Part shown: one piece after another, positions 51,215 through 60,005 of the stretch | How the letters are laid out: every line of letters starts with the position of its first letter | Numbering within the stretch: position 1 is the stretch's first letter | Origin: Montanilutibacter psychrotolerans | Lineage (GTDB): Bacteria; Pseudomonadota; Gammaproteobacteria; Xanthomonadales; Xanthomonadaceae | Direction of reading: 5' to 3' | NCBI RefSeq assembly: GCF_003719825.1 | Contig: NZ_RIBS01000003.1 | Coordinates: 372,001-436,000, forward strand | Length of the DNA: 64,000 nucleotides | The notes under the pieces: generated by a model | Databases searched by the model: none | What the model saw: only the letters and a program-made list of their open reading frames with translations | What the model was told of the DNA's origin: nothing | Translations under genes and position numbers: made by a program

Positions 51215-52234
51215 TCAGGCCGCGTCGAGTTCGAAGGCAAGCTGTCCGGGCTGGAACGAACGCAGGAAGTCTTCCGCATCGAATGCCTCTCCCAGCGCGA
51301 TCGCTCCGGTTCGATCGAAGGAAGGTTGGAGCATGCGTTGTGCCGCTTCGACCACCAGGGGCGCGGTCACCGCGTAGATGTCCTGTCCCCAGGCGAGCGC
51401 GCGGCGTGAACCGCCGTCGCCACTTGCCAGGACTTCCATCGCGAACTGCTGCGCGGATCGCCCCTGCGAGTCGATGGCCGTTGGCGGGGGTGTCGCGGCA
51501 TCGCGGACGTCGGTCAACGATGCGACGTTGAGGTACGCACGCAGGTTGCTCACCTTCAGATGGCGGGAGATGGTGATGACCTCGCTGAAGGCCAGTTCTT
51601 CCACGGTCTGGACGCCATGCGGCGCGGCGAATGTCCACTCCTTCTGCCTTGCCGGGATCGTCATGGGAACCAGGGCGCCGTTCTCGACCACCACGCGCGG
51701 AACGCGGTTGCGCTCGCCGGTCTTGCGGGTGCCCTTGGTGGGCCACCAGCGATCCAGTGCGATGGCCACCGTCATGTCATCGCCAGACCCACGACCCACC
51801 AGCGCGGTGGCCAGGACGTCGGCCAGGCCGCCGTAGAACCCCGCAGCGGGAATGAGGGCCACCCCAGCCTCGCGCGCACGTTCGTCGTAGCGCTCGAAGA
51901 TCGCCAGGGCGCTGGCTTGTTCGGCGGTGACGTCCAGATAGGAACTGCCTGCCCGCAGTGCCGCTTCCACGATCGGCGAGGCGGTTTCCAGGAACGGACC
52001 GGCGCAGTTGATCACCACCGCGCAGCCGTCGAACGCCCGGTCCAGCGCTGCCGGGTCATCGATGGCGGCCGTCCGGGCCGGCACGCCAGCGGGAACCGTG
52101 GAGACATCCCTACCCACTGCGACCACGTTCAAGCCACGGCGCAGCAGCTCGGCGACGACGAATGCTCCGGTGTGCCCGGTTGCGCCATACACAGCAACGA
52201 TCTTGTTGTCTTCAGTCATCTTGTTCTCAGCCAT
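51215..52234 (-). CDS. Saccharopine-dehydrogenase/trans-acting enoyl reductase-like oxidoreductase
   Basis: Rossmann-fold protein of 339 residues: YGATGHTGAFVVAELLRRG near residue 15 (NAD(P) site), VINCAGPFLET near 75, and AGSSYLDVTAEQ near 95 are the signature of saccharopine-DH-like/trans-acting enoyl reductases. AAGGAG lies 8 nt before the ATG at 52234. It is divergent from a TetR gene across a 96-bp gap with two operators, so it is likely the regulator's target. Substrate unknown. A decayed second copy begins at 63925. Confidence 0.87.
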   Translation of the reverse strand: MAENKMTEDNKIVAVYGATGHTGAFVVAELLRRGLNVVAVGRDVSTVPAGVPARTAAIDDPAALDRAFDGCAVVINCAGPFLETASPIVEAALRAGSSYLDVTAEQASALAIFERYDERAREAGVALIPAAGFYGGLADVLATALVGRGSGDDMTVAIALDRWWPTKGTRKTGERNRVPRVVVENGALVPMTIPARQKEWTFAAPHGVQTVEELAFSEVITISRHLKVSNLRAYLNVASLTDVRDAATPPPTAIDSQGRSAQQFAMEVLASGDGGSRRALAWGQDIYAVTAPLVVEAAQRMLQPSFDRTGAIALGEAFDAEDFLRSFQPGQLAFELDAA

Positions 52235-52255
52235 TTCCCTGCTCCTTGTCGGCGA

Positions 52256-52297
52256 TACAGACCTGTCTGTTCTTGTAACCGTACAGACCGGTCTGTA
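52256..52297. promoter_or_regulatory. Paired TetR-type operators in the reductase/tetR gap
   Basis: Two 16-bp palindromes: TACAGACCTGTCTGTT (52256-52271, one mismatch) and TACAGACCGGTCTGTA (52282-52297, perfect), centres 26 bp apart. A further half-site ACAGACC is at 52314-52320. Their symmetry and position between divergent genes fit autorepression by the adjacent TetR protein. Confidence 0.8.
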
Positions 52298-52330
52298 TGA
52301 TGTCAACCTCGAAACAGACCGGATCCCGCC

Positions 52331-52948
52331 ATGGCTGCAAAGTCGTCCGCTCAAACCCCGCCTTCAAAGGGCGCCGATGCATTGGACGTGCGCGAACGGA
52401 TCCTGGAATGCGCGTCGAACCTGTTCTATCGGCAAGGCGTGCGCGCCGTTGGCGTAGACCTGGTGGTGGCGCAGGCCGGAGTCGCAAAGACCAGCCTGTA
52501 TCGGCACTTCCGCACCAAGGACGACCTCATCGTCGCGTTCCTTGAGCGTGAGGACGTGGACTTCTGGACCACCTGGGATGGCGTCGCGGCCCAGCACGCC
52601 AACGACCCGGGCGGCGAGCTGGCCGCGCACATGCGCTGGATCGGGGAGCGCCTGTCGCGCTCCAACTATCGTGGCTGCCCGCAGATCAACGTGGCCGCCG
52701 AGTTTCCCGAATACGATCATCCAACCCGACAGGTGGCCCGGGCGCACATGCAAGGCCTGCGCTCACGCCTGGGCGCCATCGCCCAGCAGTTGGGTGTGGC
52801 GCACCCGGAAGACCTGGCCGCGCAACTGGCGGTGCTGGTCAACGGCGCGTTCGTCAGCTCGGAACTGCTTGCCGGTCAGGACGCGCCACGCATTCTCCTG
52901 GCGTCGGCCAACGCCCTGGTCGCAGCCGCCCGCTCCCCGGTGCATTGA
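52331..52948 (+). CDS. TetR-family repressor
   Basis: A 205-residue regulator. The HTH occupies about residues 20-65 (RERILECASNLFYRQGVRAVGVDLVVAQAGVAKTSLYRHFRTKDDLI), and the all-alpha ligand domain follows (HMRWIGERLSRSNYRGCPQINVAAEFPE). The start at 52331 gives the normal short lead-in to the HTH. It faces the reductase gene across paired palindromes, so it probably represses both. The inducer is unknown. A degenerate homologue lies at 63317-63827. Confidence 0.93.
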   Translation: MAAKSSAQTPPSKGADALDVRERILECASNLFYRQGVRAVGVDLVVAQAGVAKTSLYRHFRTKDDLIVAFLEREDVDFWTTWDGVAAQHANDPGGELAAHMRWIGERLSRSNYRGCPQINVAAEFPEYDHPTRQVARAHMQGLRSRLGAIAQQLGVAHPEDLAAQLAVLVNGAFVSSELLAGQDAPRILLASANALVAAARSPVH

Positions 52949-53086
52949 CGACACCGCATTCGGTGGACCATCGCGTCCGTGCTGCAGCGACCCATCGGCG
53001 CGAGGCGCACATCGCGCGAGTTGCCGAAGCTGCAGGTCGCGGATTCGTCTCGATGCGTTGCGGCCGCCGCTGTAGCCACGAAAAAA

Positions 53087-53114
53087 AAACGGCGGAGCAA
53101 AAGCCCCGCCGTTT
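53087..53114 (-). terminator. Rho-independent terminator of the fasciclin gene
   Basis: A 9-bp stem CGGCGG-type with an 10-nt loop; read on the minus strand it ends in a T9 tract and follows the fasciclin stop by 21 nt. Confidence 0.88.
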
Positions 53115-53135
53115 CCTGGCTAACTACTGCGACCG

Positions 53136-53579
53136 TTATTGCTTGGTCGGAATGTTGACCTTGTCGATACCGTGGAGGACGCCGTTGGTCGAGCCGATGT
53201 CGGCCGAGGTGACCAGCGCGCCGTCGATCCTGACCTTGTCGTCGGCCAGCTTGATCGGGGCAGACTGGCCGTTGACCGTCTTGGCCACTTCCCACTTGCC
53301 GATGTCGGCAACGAGCTTGCGACCGCTGACGACGTGGTAGTTCAACAGCGACACGAGTTCTTCCTTGTTCTCGGGCTTGAACAGGTTCTCCAGTTGGCCA
53401 GCGGGCATCTTGTCGAACGCGGCGTCCGTCGGGGCGAAGATGGTGAACGGGCCAGCGCCGCGCAGGGTGTCGCTCATGCCGGCGCGTTCAATCGCCTTGC
53501 CAAAGGTCTTGAACGAACCATTGGCGGCGGCGGTATCGACGAGATTCTTGGTGCTGGTGGGACTGGTGGTGGTGTTCAT
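53136..53579 (-). CDS. Fasciclin (FAS1) domain protein
   Basis: A 147-residue single FAS1 domain: H1-like FTIFAPTDAAFDKMP near residue 46, central LLNYHVVSGRKL near 79, and H2-like GSTNGVLHGIDKVNIP near 128. Secreted FAS1 proteins act in adhesion, but no signal peptide is seen from this start; the frame is open upstream (to 53663) with a non-signal-like Ala-rich lead. Either it is cytoplasmic or the true start is different. Followed by a strong T9 terminator. Confidence 0.9.
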   Translation of the reverse strand: MNTTTSPTSTKNLVDTAAANGSFKTFGKAIERAGMSDTLRGAGPFTIFAPTDAAFDKMPAGQLENLFKPENKEELVSLLNYHVVSGRKLVADIGKWEVAKTVNGQSAPIKLADDKVRIDGALVTSADIGSTNGVLHGIDKVNIPTKQ

Positions 53580-53875
53580 CAATTGAGTGCCTTTGAGTGC
53601 GATCCGCGGAGTTGCGAAATCGAGAGCGGCCGAAGCCGTGGCTCCTGCCGGCGGCAGGAACATCGAGACTCAGTGCGGAGAAGGAAGGGGACGTGCAGCG
53701 CGGCTGAGTGGCCGTTACGACATTGCGTCGTAGTGCCAGGGGACAGTGCGCCTTGTGTTGTTACCAGGATGTTATCTGGTGCGAACCCGGTCACCGGGCG
53801 TTGGGTCTTGCTGCACATGAGGCGACGACCTGCATCAACAGCACCGCGACCGCATCGATGGACGCAACCGTGCCA

Positions 53876-54784
53876 TCACGCCCGCGAGTCGACACCTGCC
53901 AGCACATCGATCAGGGCGCGCGATGCCGCCGACAGTCGGCGGTGTGGCGCATAGATCAGCGAGAACGGTCGCGACCGTCCGCGCAACTCCGGCAGCACTT
54001 CGACCAGACGGCCGCGCGCGACACGGTCGCCAACGATGAAGTCGTAGCTCTGGCAGATGCCGACGCCGTGTTCGGCCAGAGACACCACGCCCAGCACGTC
54101 GTCGGATACTGCCCACCCCGCCGGCGGCGGCCAATCGATGTCCTGACCGTCGACGCGAAACCACCACGGCGCTACCCGGCCGGTGCTGGGCATCACGAAC
54201 GTGAGGCAGGCATGCGCTGCCAGCGCATCGAGATCTCGTGGCGTGCCGGCACGCTGCAGGTACTCCGGCGAGGCAACCAGGCACAGCGTCGCGTCTTCAA
54301 GCTTGCGCGCGACCAGGCCGCTGTCCGGCAGCGTGCCCAGACGAACCGCCAGGTCGAAACCCTCGGCAACCAGGTCGACGTTGCGATTGGTGATGTTCAA
54401 CTCGACCTGCACGCGCGGGTACTGCGTGGCGAAGCGCTGCAGCAACGGCGGCAAGCGATGGTGTCCGTAGGTCGTTGGCACGCTGAGGCGGACGCGTCCG
54501 CTGAGTTCCCCCTCCTGCCCCTGGATCGCGCGCTCGGCATCGTCAATCAACGCGAACGCCGCGCGGGTCTGCTCGACGTACAGGCGACCGGCCTCGGTCA
54601 GGCTGATCCGGCGCGTGGTCCGTCGCAGCAACTGGCTGCCCAGGCGTGACTCGAGCCGCGCGATGGCCCGGCTGATCACCGAGGGCGTGGTCGACAGCGC
54701 CACCGCAGCCGCGGTGAGCGAACCGTGTTCGACCACCGCGATGAGGGCTTCGACATCGCCGAGATGATCGAAACGGCGGCTCAT
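53876..54784 (-). CDS. LysR-family transcriptional regulator
   Basis: A 302-residue regulator. The winged HTH spans residues about 5-62 (LTAAAVALSTTPSVISRAIARLESRLGSQLLRRTTRRISLTEAG), followed by the periplasmic-binding-like effector domain (GRVRLSVPTTYG, DLAVRLGTLPDSGLVARKL). It is divergent from the exported DJ-1-like gene over a 100-bp gap, the usual layout for a LysR regulator and its target. Confidence 0.93.
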   Translation of the reverse strand: MSRRFDHLGDVEALIAVVEHGSLTAAAVALSTTPSVISRAIARLESRLGSQLLRRTTRRISLTEAGRLYVEQTRAAFALIDDAERAIQGQEGELSGRVRLSVPTTYGHHRLPPLLQRFATQYPRVQVELNITNRNVDLVAEGFDLAVRLGTLPDSGLVARKLEDATLCLVASPEYLQRAGTPRDLDALAAHACLTFVMPSTGRVAPWWFRVDGQDIDWPPPAGWAVSDDVLGVVSLAEHGVGICQSYDFIVGDRVARGRLVEVLPELRGRSRPFSLIYAPHRRLSAASRALIDVLAGVDSRA

Positions 54785-54884
54785 TTTTGCTCCAACGGCA
54801 ATGATCATTTGCCACGAAGCCAGTTTATCGCCCCGGATGGCGGCAATACAGTGGCCGCCACTCCCCCTGCTTTCGGTGAAGTCC

Positions 54885-55742
54885 ATGCCACGTTCCGCCA
54901 AACCTCTGCTGCGCAAGCTCGCTCTTTCGGTCGTGCTCGCGCTCACTGCCGCCTCCGCCCACGCGGCCAACGTACTGGTCGTCCTGTCCGACGCCGACCA
55001 CCTCGACCTCCAGGACGGCAAGGCCTTCCCCACCGGCTTCTATCTCAACGAACTGATGCAGCCGGTCAAACTGCTGCGCGACGCCGGCCACACGATCACC
55101 TTCGCCACGCCGACCGGCCAGGCACCGACGGTGGACCAGACGTCGGTCAACCCGATGTACTTCAACAACGACGCGACCGACCTCGCTGCGCACCAGGCGC
55201 TGCTGGACAGCCTGGCGCTGACGTCGAAAGAAAACTCGCCGGTACTGAGCCTCTCGCGCATCGAGCAGATCGGCTATGACCGCTACGACGCCGTCTACGT
55301 GCCCGGTGGCCACGCACCGATGCAGGACCTGCTGAAAAGCCCAGCGCTTGGCCGGCTGCTGAGCGCGTTCCACAACCGCGGAAAGCCGACCGCCCTGGTG
55401 TGCCACGGTCCGATCGCCCTGCTGTCGACGCTGCCTGACGCATCGGGTTTCGTTGCCGCAATGGAAAGTCGCGGCCAAGCTGCGCGCGTCCCGCAGTGGA
55501 TCTACAGCGGTTACCAGGTCACGGTGATCAGCAATCAGGAAGAAGAGCAGGCCAAACCCCAGCTTGGCGGCGGGCAGATGAAGTTCTATCCGCAGACCGC
55601 ACTGCAGCAGGCTGGCGTGCAGTACCGCAGCAACACGGCACCTTGGGCCGCCAACGTCGTCGTCGACCGTGAGCTGATCACCGGCCAGAACCCGGCGTCG
55701 GCCGTCGGCGTCGCCAACGCGCTGCTGAGTCGCCTCAAGTAG
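54885..55742 (+). CDS. Exported DJ-1/PfpI-family protein
   Basis: A 285-residue protein with signal peptide ending AHAAN (about residue 27). The DJ-1/PfpI fold follows: VLVVLSDAD, YDAVYVPGGHAPMQDL near 135, and the nucleophile elbow ALVCHGPIALL near 173 with its Cys. Most family members are cytoplasmic chaperone/deglycase or hydrolase types; the clear signal makes a periplasmic role likely here. Divergent LysR gene suggests induction. Start 54885 chosen for the signal peptide. Confidence 0.88.
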   Translation: MPRSAKPLLRKLALSVVLALTAASAHAANVLVVLSDADHLDLQDGKAFPTGFYLNELMQPVKLLRDAGHTITFATPTGQAPTVDQTSVNPMYFNNDATDLAAHQALLDSLALTSKENSPVLSLSRIEQIGYDRYDAVYVPGGHAPMQDLLKSPALGRLLSAFHNRGKPTALVCHGPIALLSTLPDASGFVAAMESRGQAARVPQWIYSGYQVTVISNQEEEQAKPQLGGGQMKFYPQTALQQAGVQYRSNTAPWAANVVVDRELITGQNPASAVGVANALLSRLK

Positions 55743-55779
55743 GCGTGTGGCGCCTTGGTGCGCATTCGCGCTCGCGTGC

Positions 55780-55812
55780 CTTGGGAGCTCCCGTCACGCG
55801 GGCGCTCCCAAG
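55780..55812. terminator. Terminator-type hairpin after the DJ-1 gene
   Basis: Outer arms CTTGGGAGC and GCTCCCAAG pair perfectly over 9 bp around an inner CCCG/CGGG stem, 38 nt after the stop. Confidence 0.65.
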
Positions 55813-55904
55813 CGGCGTTCTCACGCGGTTCGCAACGGCCATTGCGTTGCGTTCGGACGTCGAAGCGACGCTTCGAGTGTCGACGCTCGGCCCGGCGCGG
55901 GCAC

Positions 55905-56093
55905 CTAGGCGCGTGAGCGCGGGGCGGTGCTCGATTCCTTGCGCCAACACCACAGGCCGACCACCAGCGGCAATGCGGCCAACACCAGAAGCAGCCAATC
56001 CAGTGCCCCATCGACCAGCAGCAATCCCATGATGCCGACGGCACTGACGAGGGCCATCACGACGACAACCTTCAGCGTATGACGGCCTTTCAT
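55905..56093 (-). CDS. Small two-helix membrane protein
   Basis: A 62-residue protein, MKGRHTLKVVVVMALVSAVG..., with two hydrophobic helices (about residues 8-27 and 32-50) and a charged Lys/Arg end. It overlaps the PepSY gene stop by 4 nt, so it belongs to the iron-uptake operon. Similar tiny proteins follow PepSY genes in Xanthomonadaceae; function unknown. Confidence 0.7.
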   Translation of the reverse strand: MKGRHTLKVVVVMALVSAVGIMGLLLVDGALDWLLLVLAALPLVVGLWCWRKESSTAPRSRA

Positions 56094-57271
56094 GCGGCCG
56101 CTCCCTTGGGCTTGGGGCTGCGCCGGCGACGGCGATCCCACCATAGCCACGCACCGTTGACGGTGATGAGCAACGTCAGCCACACGCACGCGGTCCACAA
56201 CAGCTTCAGCGGCAGACCGCCGTAGTCGCCGAAGTGGAACGGCTGGGAAACCCAGATGGCCTGCAGGTACCACGGCGGTTGCTTCACGGCGGACACCAAA
56301 CCGGTTTCGCCGTCAATGAGGGCGATCTGGTACATGCGCTCCTTGAGCCCCTCGGTTCCGCTGAGGAACGCGGTGTAGTGGCGCTGGGTGGAGTAGTCGG
56401 TGTCGGGCCAGATCACCGAGACCACCTTCGTGTCCGGCACCGCCTTTGTCGCCGCCTCCCACACACGATCGATTGTCGCCACGGGCTTGCGCGGATCGGC
56501 AATGGCCCCGCCGAACTCCGCCTGCAGGCGCGGCAGTTCGTTGGCCTGCCACGCACCTTCCACCAGCGTGCCGAAGCCCAGCATCAGCCCCGTGATGGTC
56601 ACCACCATCGACCAGCCCAGCACGATCGCGCCGATGAAGTTGTGCAGATCGAGCTGCAGCAGGCGTGCGCCGCGTCCACGCCGCAACACACCGAAGGCCA
56701 TCCGCTTGACGTACGGTGCGTACACCACCAGCCCCGACAGCAGCGACAACAGCACCAGCAACGCGATCAGCGCGCCAATGAGCTCACCGATCGGGCCCAG
56801 GAACCAGTTGGCGTGCAGCGTGAAAAGAAACCCGGTCAGCGTGTCCTCCAGATTCACGCCTCCCACCAACCGCGCCGTGGCCAGGTCGGTGAAGTGGAAC
56901 ACCGAATTGTCGTAGCCACCGTCCTGTATCGGCGCCGTGGCCACCATCAGCACGCCGGGATGGTCGTCCTCCATGGCGACGCTGAGGATGCGCTGATCGG
57001 CAAACTTCGCCTGCACCGTGGCGACGGATTCGTGCATCGGCCGTTGCGTCGTCGCCTGATGGACCTCCGGCACGACCCCCATGGCGTGGTCGATCTCCTC
57101 GTGGAAGATCAGGATCGTTCCGGTCAGGCACAGCACCAGGAATGGCAGCGTGGCCACCAGACTGGACCAGCGGTGCAGCCAGAGGTTGAAGCGGAACCAG
57201 CGTGACGCCCCGCCCGTTTTGGGCAGCGTTTCCTGCACGACGCTCGGGGCAGTTCCGGAATCAGGGGGCAT
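56090..57271 (-). CDS. PepSY-associated transmembrane protein
   Basis: Inner-membrane protein of 393 residues with four helices. The N-terminal helix (LWLHRWSSLVATLPFLVLCLTGTILIFHEEID) and the paired FTLHANWFLGPIGELIGALIALL and LDLHNFIGAIVLGWSMVVTITGLML are the PepSY_TM signature, with His residues that bind haem/flavin in related reductases. Such proteins follow siderophore receptors and are thought to reduce or support iron uptake. It overlaps the 62-aa gene downstream and follows a TonB receptor gene. Confidence 0.9.
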   Translation of the reverse strand: MPPDSGTAPSVVQETLPKTGGASRWFRFNLWLHRWSSLVATLPFLVLCLTGTILIFHEEIDHAMGVVPEVHQATTQRPMHESVATVQAKFADQRILSVAMEDDHPGVLMVATAPIQDGGYDNSVFHFTDLATARLVGGVNLEDTLTGFLFTLHANWFLGPIGELIGALIALLVLLSLLSGLVVYAPYVKRMAFGVLRRGRGARLLQLDLHNFIGAIVLGWSMVVTITGLMLGFGTLVEGAWQANELPRLQAEFGGAIADPRKPVATIDRVWEAATKAVPDTKVVSVIWPDTDYSTQRHYTAFLSGTEGLKERMYQIALIDGETGLVSAVKQPPWYLQAIWVSQPFHFGDYGGLPLKLLWTACVWLTLLITVNGAWLWWDRRRRRSPKPKGAAA

Positions 57272-57322
57272 GGCACACGCTCGCTATGTTCGATGGCTGG
57301 TGGCGGTGGAGAACGACGACGT

Positions 57323-59437
57323 TCAGAAGCGGTAGACGACCGAGCCGGTCAAGGTGCGGGTGTTGCCGGTGAAGCAATCACCGAAGGCGCGACAGGGAGC
57401 GAAGTACTCCTTGTCGAACAGGTTGGTGGCATTGAACGTCAGCGACCACTGGGTCCAGTCGAACGACACCAGCGCATCGGCCAGCGTGTAGCCCGGGGTT
57501 TCCAGCGAGCCGGCTGCCGTCGTCGACAAGGTCGGACCCACGTGGCGTCCGCCCAGGCCCACGCGCATCTGCAGGGCATCGCCGAGCGCGAAGCGCTTGG
57601 ACACCCACACGGAGGCCAGCCGCTTGGGCGTATCGCTCAGCTGCACGCCCACTTCATGCGCGAAGTTGCTTTCAGTGACTTCGGCGTCGTTGTACGCAAC
57701 GCTACCAGTCACCAGGAAATCGTCGCCGATGGCGTACGCGGCTTCCAGCTCCACGCCCTGCGAACGGATCTCACCGGTCTGGATGACATTGAGCACATTG
57801 TTCGGATCGTTGGTGGTCCGGTTGGTCTCGACGATCCGGTAGGCGTTGGCGGTGAACATCGCGCCGCGCGTCGGCACCCACTTCACGCCGGCTTCCACCT
57901 GCTTGCCGCGCATCGGCTTGAACGCGCGCGTGTAGAAGTCCAGCCCCGCCACCGGCAGGAAGGACTCGGCGTAACTCACGTACGGCGAGAATCCCTTGCC
58001 CACGTCGCCAATGACGCCGATGCGGTAGCTCGTCTCCTTGTCGGTCTGTTCGGGCGAGCCTTCGGTCTGCGAACGCGCACGGTCGCGGCGGACGCCCAGC
58101 ACCAGCGACACGCGATCGGCGTAGCGGATCTGGTCTTGCAGGTAGACGCCCAGCTGCGTGTTGCGCTGCTTCGGGTTGGTGACGTACGCGGGCGCGATGA
58201 CGCCAGAGGAGACTGGGTTGTAGGGATCGATGGCGGGAATCAAGCAACGCGAATCAATCTGCTGCAGACGATCGGCAGGACAGAAGGCCGACTGCGAGCG
58301 CTGCTGGAAGTCGCTGTAATCCACGCCTGCCAGCAGTTTGTGTTCAAGCGGCCCGGTGGCGAAGCCGTACTGCAGCGAGTGGTCGCTGGTCAGGATGCCG
58401 AGATGCGGCTTGATCGCATAGGCATAACGATTGAGAAGGCCTTCCGCGTCGAAGGGATTGGCCGGGTTGGTGAACACGTCCGGGTAAAGCTCCTGGAACG
58501 TGGTATCGATATCGGCATAGCGGATGCTGCTGCGTCCGATCAGCGCGTCATTGAAGCGATGCTCCAGCAGCATCGTGGCGCTGGATTGCGTCGATTCCAA
58601 CCGGTCGTAGTCCTTGTCGCCCAGGAAGGTGGACGGATCGAGGCGACGTCCCGGGGGAGCCAGCAACGTGCCCGCCACGGGCAGGAACTGCTGGCTGGAA
58701 GCGCTGCGGTCGCGCTGGTACTGCGCCAGCAGGGTGATGTCGGTATGGTCGCCCAGGTGCCATGCAATCGACGGCGCCAGCACGAGGCGATCATCCGGCA
58801 GCTCGTCGGTCTGCATGCCGCCGTTGCGCGCAACCGCCACCAGTCGCGCGGCCACATCGCCCTCTTCGTCCAGCGCGCCGGTAACGTCGGCCTGCAGCTG
58901 GGTGCGATCGAAGCTGCCGAACTGCACGCCCACCTCGCCACCGAACGTCGACTCGGGCCGCTTGCTGATGGCATTGACGATGCCGCCTGCAGCGCCCTGT
59001 CCGTACAGCATCGAGGACGGGCCGCGCAGCACTTCCACTCGGTCGAGGGTGTACACGTCGATGCGCGGAATCGGGCTGTAGTTGTAGACCTTGCGCATTC
59101 CGTCCAGGTATTGGGTCGGATCGACGCTGCGCACGAAGAAGCTCTCACCGCGCGTGTCCAGGCCGTAGGACTCGGCGGTGACGCCGGCGGTGTAGCGCAA
59201 GGTCTCCTGCAGGTTCAGCGCGCCGCGCTGGGCGAACAGTTCCGACGGCACCACGCTCACGGCCTGGGGCGTCTCGACCACTGCGGTGTCGGTCTTGGTC
59301 GCGGTCACCGCGCGCTCGGCGACCACCTCGATCGAGTCCAGGGTGGTGGCGGTATCGCCTTCCTGGGCGAATGCCGCGGGAGCGACGCAGGCGATCAGCA
59401 GGGCAATGGTCAGGCGATGGCGGCGGTGCGAAATCAT
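57323..59437 (-). CDS. TonB-dependent siderophore receptor (FhuE/FpvA-like)
   Basis: Outer-membrane receptor of 704 residues. Signal peptide ends AAFAQ (about residue 25); TonB-box region IEVVAERAVTATKTDT; plug with TPQAVSVVPSEL and RGPSSMLYGQGAAGGIVNAISKRP (residues about 60-165); barrel with NATNLFDKEYFAPC and terminal GSVVYRF. The plug motif is typical of hydroxamate/ferrichrome-type receptors, so it is likely a xenosiderophore receptor distinct from the first receptor at 7490. Start 59437 is set by the signal peptide. Confidence 0.9.
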   Translation of the reverse strand: MISHRRHRLTIALLIACVAPAAFAQEGDTATTLDSIEVVAERAVTATKTDTAVVETPQAVSVVPSELFAQRGALNLQETLRYTAGVTAESYGLDTRGESFFVRSVDPTQYLDGMRKVYNYSPIPRIDVYTLDRVEVLRGPSSMLYGQGAAGGIVNAISKRPESTFGGEVGVQFGSFDRTQLQADVTGALDEEGDVAARLVAVARNGGMQTDELPDDRLVLAPSIAWHLGDHTDITLLAQYQRDRSASSQQFLPVAGTLLAPPGRRLDPSTFLGDKDYDRLESTQSSATMLLEHRFNDALIGRSSIRYADIDTTFQELYPDVFTNPANPFDAEGLLNRYAYAIKPHLGILTSDHSLQYGFATGPLEHKLLAGVDYSDFQQRSQSAFCPADRLQQIDSRCLIPAIDPYNPVSSGVIAPAYVTNPKQRNTQLGVYLQDQIRYADRVSLVLGVRRDRARSQTEGSPEQTDKETSYRIGVIGDVGKGFSPYVSYAESFLPVAGLDFYTRAFKPMRGKQVEAGVKWVPTRGAMFTANAYRIVETNRTTNDPNNVLNVIQTGEIRSQGVELEAAYAIGDDFLVTGSVAYNDAEVTESNFAHEVGVQLSDTPKRLASVWVSKRFALGDALQMRVGLGGRHVGPTLSTTAAGSLETPGYTLADALVSFDWTQWSLTFNATNLFDKEYFAPCRAFGDCFTGNTRTLTGSVVYRF

Positions 59438-59544
59438 GAAGATCGAAGTCCTGGTGGGGATTGCGGGTTTGTCGGCAACAGATGGAGGAGCGGGAAGTTC
59501 GACGTGACGCCAACGTCGCATCTGCGGGGCGCAAGTCGACGGCG

Positions 59545-59889
59545 TCATCTGACGTTGTGATCGGAGAGGAAGAGCGCGCTCCGGCGGCGGCGCTGGCCCG
59601 TTGCAAGCAGACGTAGTCCGCCGCCATTGATGCGACGCGCCGTGGAACCCAAGGCGCCGGTCTGAAATCGGGTGGTGCTGGATAGGTCGGCCGGCGCGTC
59701 GCGATAAGCCACCAGCGCACCGGCAGCCGCGAACGCGTGCAGGCGCTCAGATCGCTCGACGGCGATCGTGCGGATGTCGAGGATTGGCGTGTGGGACGGC
59801 GCACGGGCGCCATGCGCCACTTGTGCCAATGAGGCACTGACACGCATCACGGCCACGGTGGGCGACAGGGAACGGGGTGCGCGAATCAC
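59545..59889 (-). CDS. Small hypothetical protein upstream of the TonB receptor
   Basis: An open frame of 114 codons with a GTG start, ending 107 bp before the receptor. Codon third positions are GC-rich as in real genes here, and the sequence is Arg/Ala-rich (VMRVSASLAQVAHG, SERLHAFAAAGALVAYRD). No family is recognised and no signal or membrane segment is seen. Could be an authentic short gene of the iron-uptake unit or fortuitous. Confidence 0.4.
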   Translation of the reverse strand: MIRAPRSLSPTVAVMRVSASLAQVAHGARAPSHTPILDIRTIAVERSERLHAFAAAGALVAYRDAPADLSSTTRFQTGALGSTARRINGGGLRLLATGQRRRRSALFLSDHNVR

Positions 59890-60005
59890 GGTGGCGACGG
59901 CCCAATGAACAGCGCGGCAAAACTAATACAAATAGGACTCATTCGCAACAACGAACGTCCCAACGCCGATGCCGGCCACGTGTCGACTACAGCCTCTCGT
60001 TGCAG

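Noticed and set aside
59881-59960. AT-rich patch with partial Fur-box resemblance upstream of the 114-codon frame
   Set aside because: Only one half matches; too degenerate to call by eye.
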